Assembly (NCBI GenBank): GCA_900548905.1
Contig: URMK01000010.1
Location: 62,001-126,000, forward strand
Origin: an uncultured Lachnospiraceae bacterium
Lineage (GTDB): Bacteria > Bacillota > Clostridia > Lachnospirales > Lachnospiraceae
Length of the DNA stretch: 64,000 nucleotides
Direction: 5' to 3'
Positions 61,579-64,000 of this stretch are shown here, in pieces (the stretch's first letter is position 1; the number at the start of each line of letters is the position of its first letter). The translations under genes and the position numbers were made by a program. A model generated the notes under the pieces. The model did not search any database. It was not told the origin of the DNA and saw only the letters and a list, made by a program, of their open reading frames with translations.

Positions 61579-63078
61579 TCAGATGGTCGCCTGAATCAGC
61601 GACTGTTGGTTTCCCGCCGCCAGCTCCCGTACCTTCTCCATATCCAGGCCCAGCGCCTCCGTCATACGGCGTCCATACTCTTCATCCGCCCAGTAACAGT
61701 GCACCGCATGTCGGTACTTGATATTCTCCGTTACGGGTTCGATATTCCCCGCCGTATTCTCAATCAGCAGATCCCGTTTATCCGGCGCCATCACCCGCCA
61801 CAGATCACCGCCTGCCCGGAAGCAGTCGTCCGTGGGATCCTCCTGGGGATCATAAGCGTACAGGGCGCCTTCCAAATCGAGAGGCGGTTCGCAGACATCC
61901 GGCTGCGACGCCCATTCGCCCTGGCTGTTGGGGGAATATGCCGCCGCGCGTCCATAGTTTCCATCGGTACGCATCAGCCCGTCGCGGTGATAATCATGTA
62001 CCTCCACCTTGGCGCGGTTTACCGGAATCTGGTTATAATTGACACCGAGCCGGTATCTCTGGGCATCTCCGTATACAAACAGCCTGCCCTGAAGGAACTT
62101 GTCCGGTGAAAAGCCGATTCCCGGAACCACATGGGCCGGTGTAAACGCCGCCTGCTCCACCTCCGCAAAATAATTTTCGGGATTCCGGTTAAGCTCCAGC
62201 ACACCAACCTCGTGCAGGGGATATTCCGCATGACGCCATATTTTGGTAATGTCAAAGGGATTTTCATAGTGCTTTTTCGCCTGTTCTTCCGTCATGATCT
62301 GCACATACATTGTCCAGCGGGGGAAATCCCCTTTCTCTATGGCGGTAAACAAATCCCTGCCGTGGCTTTCCCTGTCTTTGGCAATCAGGGCTTCCGCCTC
62401 ATCGTCTGTCAGGTTTTTTATCCCCTGCTGTGTCCGGAAATGGAATTTGCACCATACTCTTTCATTCTTCTGGTTATAAAAAGAATAGGTGTGCTCCCCA
62501 AAGAAATGCATGTGCCGGAAAGTGGCGGGAATACCCCTGTCGGACATGACAATGGTCGTCTGGTGGAAAGTCTCAGGCAAAAGAGTCCAGAAATCCCAGT
62601 TATTCTGTGCGGAGCGCATTCCGGTACGGGGATCCCTTTTCACGGCACGGTTAAGATCCGGGAAATTATGTACGTCCCTCAGGAAAAATGTAGGGGTATT
62701 GTTTCCCACCAAATCCCAGTTTCCTTCTTCGGTATAAAACTTTACCGCAACCCCTCTGATATCACGTTCCGCATCGGCGGCTCCCCGTTCGCCGGCCACA
62801 GTGGAAAACCGAAGGAACAGATCGGTTTTCGTGCCTTTCTGCAGGACCTTGGCTTTCGTCCATTGGGAAATATCGTGCGTACATGTAAACGTTCCATATG
62901 CACCCCACCCCTTGGCATGCATACGTCTTTCAGGAATCACTTCCCTGTCAAAATGAGCCAGCTTCTCAAGAAGCCACACATCCTGAAGCGCTACCGGCCC
63001 TCTCGGCCCGGCTGTCAGTGAATGCTCGTTTTCCGCTACGGGCGCCCCAACCTCATTGGTCAGTTTTTTGTTCTCCAT
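61579..63078 (-). CDS. katA: Heme catalase (small-subunit, clade 3)
   Basis: This enzyme breaks down hydrogen peroxide. The 499-residue protein has the catalytic His54 in ERRMHAKGWGA, the NADPH/heme region FLRFSTVAGERG, GNNTPTFFLRD (Asn) and the proximal Tyr in RLFVYGDAQRYRLG. The length fits clade 3 catalases of the KatA type. Upstream lies a Fur/PerR-type box. AAGGAAGG precedes the ATG. It is an aerotolerance gene in an otherwise anaerobic-looking genome. Confidence 0.96.
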   Translation of the reverse strand: MENKKLTNEVGAPVAENEHSLTAGPRGPVALQDVWLLEKLAHFDREVIPERRMHAKGWGAYGTFTCTHDISQWTKAKVLQKGTKTDLFLRFSTVAGERGAADAERDIRGVAVKFYTEEGNWDLVGNNTPTFFLRDVHNFPDLNRAVKRDPRTGMRSAQNNWDFWTLLPETFHQTTIVMSDRGIPATFRHMHFFGEHTYSFYNQKNERVWCKFHFRTQQGIKNLTDDEAEALIAKDRESHGRDLFTAIEKGDFPRWTMYVQIMTEEQAKKHYENPFDITKIWRHAEYPLHEVGVLELNRNPENYFAEVEQAAFTPAHVVPGIGFSPDKFLQGRLFVYGDAQRYRLGVNYNQIPVNRAKVEVHDYHRDGLMRTDGNYGRAAAYSPNSQGEWASQPDVCEPPLDLEGALYAYDPQEDPTDDCFRAGGDLWRVMAPDKRDLLIENTAGNIEPVTENIKYRHAVHCYWADEEYGRRMTEALGLDMEKVRELAAGNQQSLIQATI

Positions 63079-63098
63079 AAAATACCTTCCTTTCTAAT

Positions 63099-63150
63099 CG
63101 ATAATAATTATCAATATTATTATAATAGCACATCTCACAAAATAATACAA
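63099..63150 (-). promoter_or_regulatory. Catalase promoter with Fur/PerR-type box
   Basis: On the minus strand TTGTAT (63150-63145) and TATTAT (63127-63122) are 17 bases apart. Just downstream, TGATAAT-T-ATTATCG (63113-63099) is a 7-1-7 palindrome. It is close to the Fur consensus and related to PerR boxes. It covers the likely start of transcription, which suits peroxide- or metal-controlled repression. Confidence 0.7.
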
Positions 63151-63196
63151 GACATTTCGCATAACAATTATGCAACATGCCTTGTATTATTTCTAG

Positions 63197-63895
63197 CTAA
63201 TAGAACATAGCAATAAATTTTTCGCTATTTGGCACAGCGTTCTGTCTGTAATCACGTTTTACTTTTTCTTTATCATATTTTAGTTGTTTATATGTAACGG
63301 TAACAAGTCCGTCGTCCACTTCTATAATAACAAATCTAACGATACCATCTTTTCCACATCCTACAGAACCCGGATTTAATATGGGCCTGCCATTCCAATG
63401 AACAGCATATAAAGGAAGATGCGTATGTCCAATCAAAACATAGTTTACATTTACATTATAATCTGCAATAAATTCCTCTAACGTTTTCTTATCATATAAA
63501 AGAGGCGGGTCTATTACGCTATTCATTCTTGCATGTATCATAAGGAATTTTTTATCTTCTATTTCCACTGTCCTTTGAAGCGGAACTTGCTTTAGCCTTT
63601 CCATTCTCTCAGATCCCAATTGATTAATAACCCAATCTTGATGTGCAGATTCTGTTTCGTAATGTTTCCTGATTTCTTTATCAAAAAACATGTATTCCCC
63701 ATTGCCCATGATATTTACAAATCTATTGTCATTCATAACAATATCGTAAACTTCCATCGGATTTGGCCCAATCTGTATAAAATCCCCCAGATTTAATATT
63801 TGAGAAACTTTACATTCTTTATCTATAAAATTCATAAAAACATCCAATGCATGAATATTGGAATGGATATCCGAAACCAATGCTATTCTTTTCAT
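63197..63895 (-). CDS. Calcineurin-like metallophosphoesterase (YfcE/MJ0936 type)
   Basis: The 232-residue protein has the two-metal phosphoesterase motifs: ALVSDIHSNIHAL (D-x-H), NLGDFIQIG (GD), GNGEYM-type GNxE, the His in MIHARMN and IGHTHLPLY (GHxH). Such enzymes cut phosphodiesters or phosphomonoesters; the substrate is unknown. The gene is AT-rich compared with the catalase and glycan genes, possibly by transfer. It is divergent in spirit from nothing nearby; it is transcribed toward the catalase promoter. Confidence 0.88.
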   Translation of the reverse strand: MKRIALVSDIHSNIHALDVFMNFIDKECKVSQILNLGDFIQIGPNPMEVYDIVMNDNRFVNIMGNGEYMFFDKEIRKHYETESAHQDWVINQLGSERMERLKQVPLQRTVEIEDKKFLMIHARMNSVIDPPLLYDKKTLEEFIADYNVNVNYVLIGHTHLPLYAVHWNGRPILNPGSVGCGKDGIVRFVIIEVDDGLVTVTYKQLKYDKEKVKRDYRQNAVPNSEKFIAMFY

Positions 63896-63956
63896 TATAG
63901 ATTCCGTGTATCTTTATAACGTATCCATAACCTGTTCTGCCGGCCCCCTGTCGTCT

Positions 63957-64000
63957 CTAAACCAGCTTTACTCCCAGCCCCTGCCGGATAAACGGCAGAT
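63957..64000 (-). CDS. Possible C-terminus of a gene running in from the right edge
   Basis: One minus-strand frame reads LPFIRQGLGVKLV and stops with TAG at 63959-63957. Codon choice (CTG, CCG, ATC, CGG, CAG) resembles the neighbouring GC-rich genes. With 13 codons it cannot be named. Confidence 0.3.
   Translation of the reverse strand, partial: LPFIRQGLGVKLV

Noticed and set aside
1..64000. CRISPR arrays, tRNA or rRNA genes, prophage or complete insertion sequences
   Set aside because: No regular repeat-spacer series, no tRNA or rRNA conserved stretches, and no transposase, integrase or phage structural genes were found on either strand.

Overview
The window looks like chromosomal DNA of a Gram-positive anaerobe of the class Clostridia, most likely Lachnospiraceae. 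Evidence: the order of the fliE-to-FapA flagellar genes with clostridial extras (FlbD/SwrD, the small TIGR02530-type flagellar protein, a FapA-like protein); many Cys lipoproteins; YesM/YesN two-component systems next to sugar ABC importers; AGGAGG-like ribosome binding sites; and moderately GC-rich coding DNA. The genus cannot be fixed from the sequence alone. A gut member rich in glycan importers (Eisenbergiella- or Hungatella-like) is a guess.

Region 1 (1-18654, minus strand) is one tightly packed flagellar operon: fliE, fliF, fliG, fliH, fliI, fliJ, fliK, flgD, TIGR02530 protein, flgE, flbD, motA, fliN/fliY, flhA, sigma-28, flgF, flgG, a FapA-like gene cut by an in-frame amber codon, and an incomplete gene at the left edge. 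Several genes usually found in this array are absent from it (flgB, flgC, motB, fliL, fliM, fliP, fliQ, fliR, flhB). Region 2 (19150-26693) holds an FtsX-type ABC exporter and a serine-hydrolase gene on the plus strand, convergent with an OmpR-type two-component system. Region 3 (26803-34579) is mixed: a ComEC-like metallo-beta-lactamase-fold lipoprotein, a short-chain dehydrogenase, an unrecognised 341-residue protein, a small lipoprotein, a MocR regulator with its aminotransferase partner, and a fused MsrA-MsrB.

Region 4 (34721-36031) is a LacI-type regulator behind a long structured leader that has its own promoter, a 140-nt irregular hairpin and a competing intrinsic terminator. Region 5 (36181-49239) is the most striking part: an LplB/YtcP-type oligosaccharide importer followed by two GH29 alpha-L-fucosidases, a GH18 enzyme, a 903-residue transglutaminase-fold protein with a peptide:N-glycanase-like Cys motif, and an M17 leucyl aminopeptidase. 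None of the enzymes has a signal peptide. I read it as an intracellular pathway for fucosylated glycans or glycopeptides. A divergent CBM9-like gene lies beyond an AT-rich control region carrying six TGAACA/TGTTCA motifs.

Region 6 (49266-60269, minus strand) is a second sugar import locus: YesN, YesM, two CUT1 permeases, two paralogous solute-binding lipoproteins and two unrecognised lipoproteins. Region 7 (60704-64000) carries a RelB/DinJ-YafQ toxin-antitoxin pair of lower GC, a heme catalase under a Fur/PerR-type box, an AT-rich metallophosphoesterase, and the tail of a possible gene at the right edge. No rRNA, tRNA, CRISPR array, complete insertion sequence or prophage was seen.
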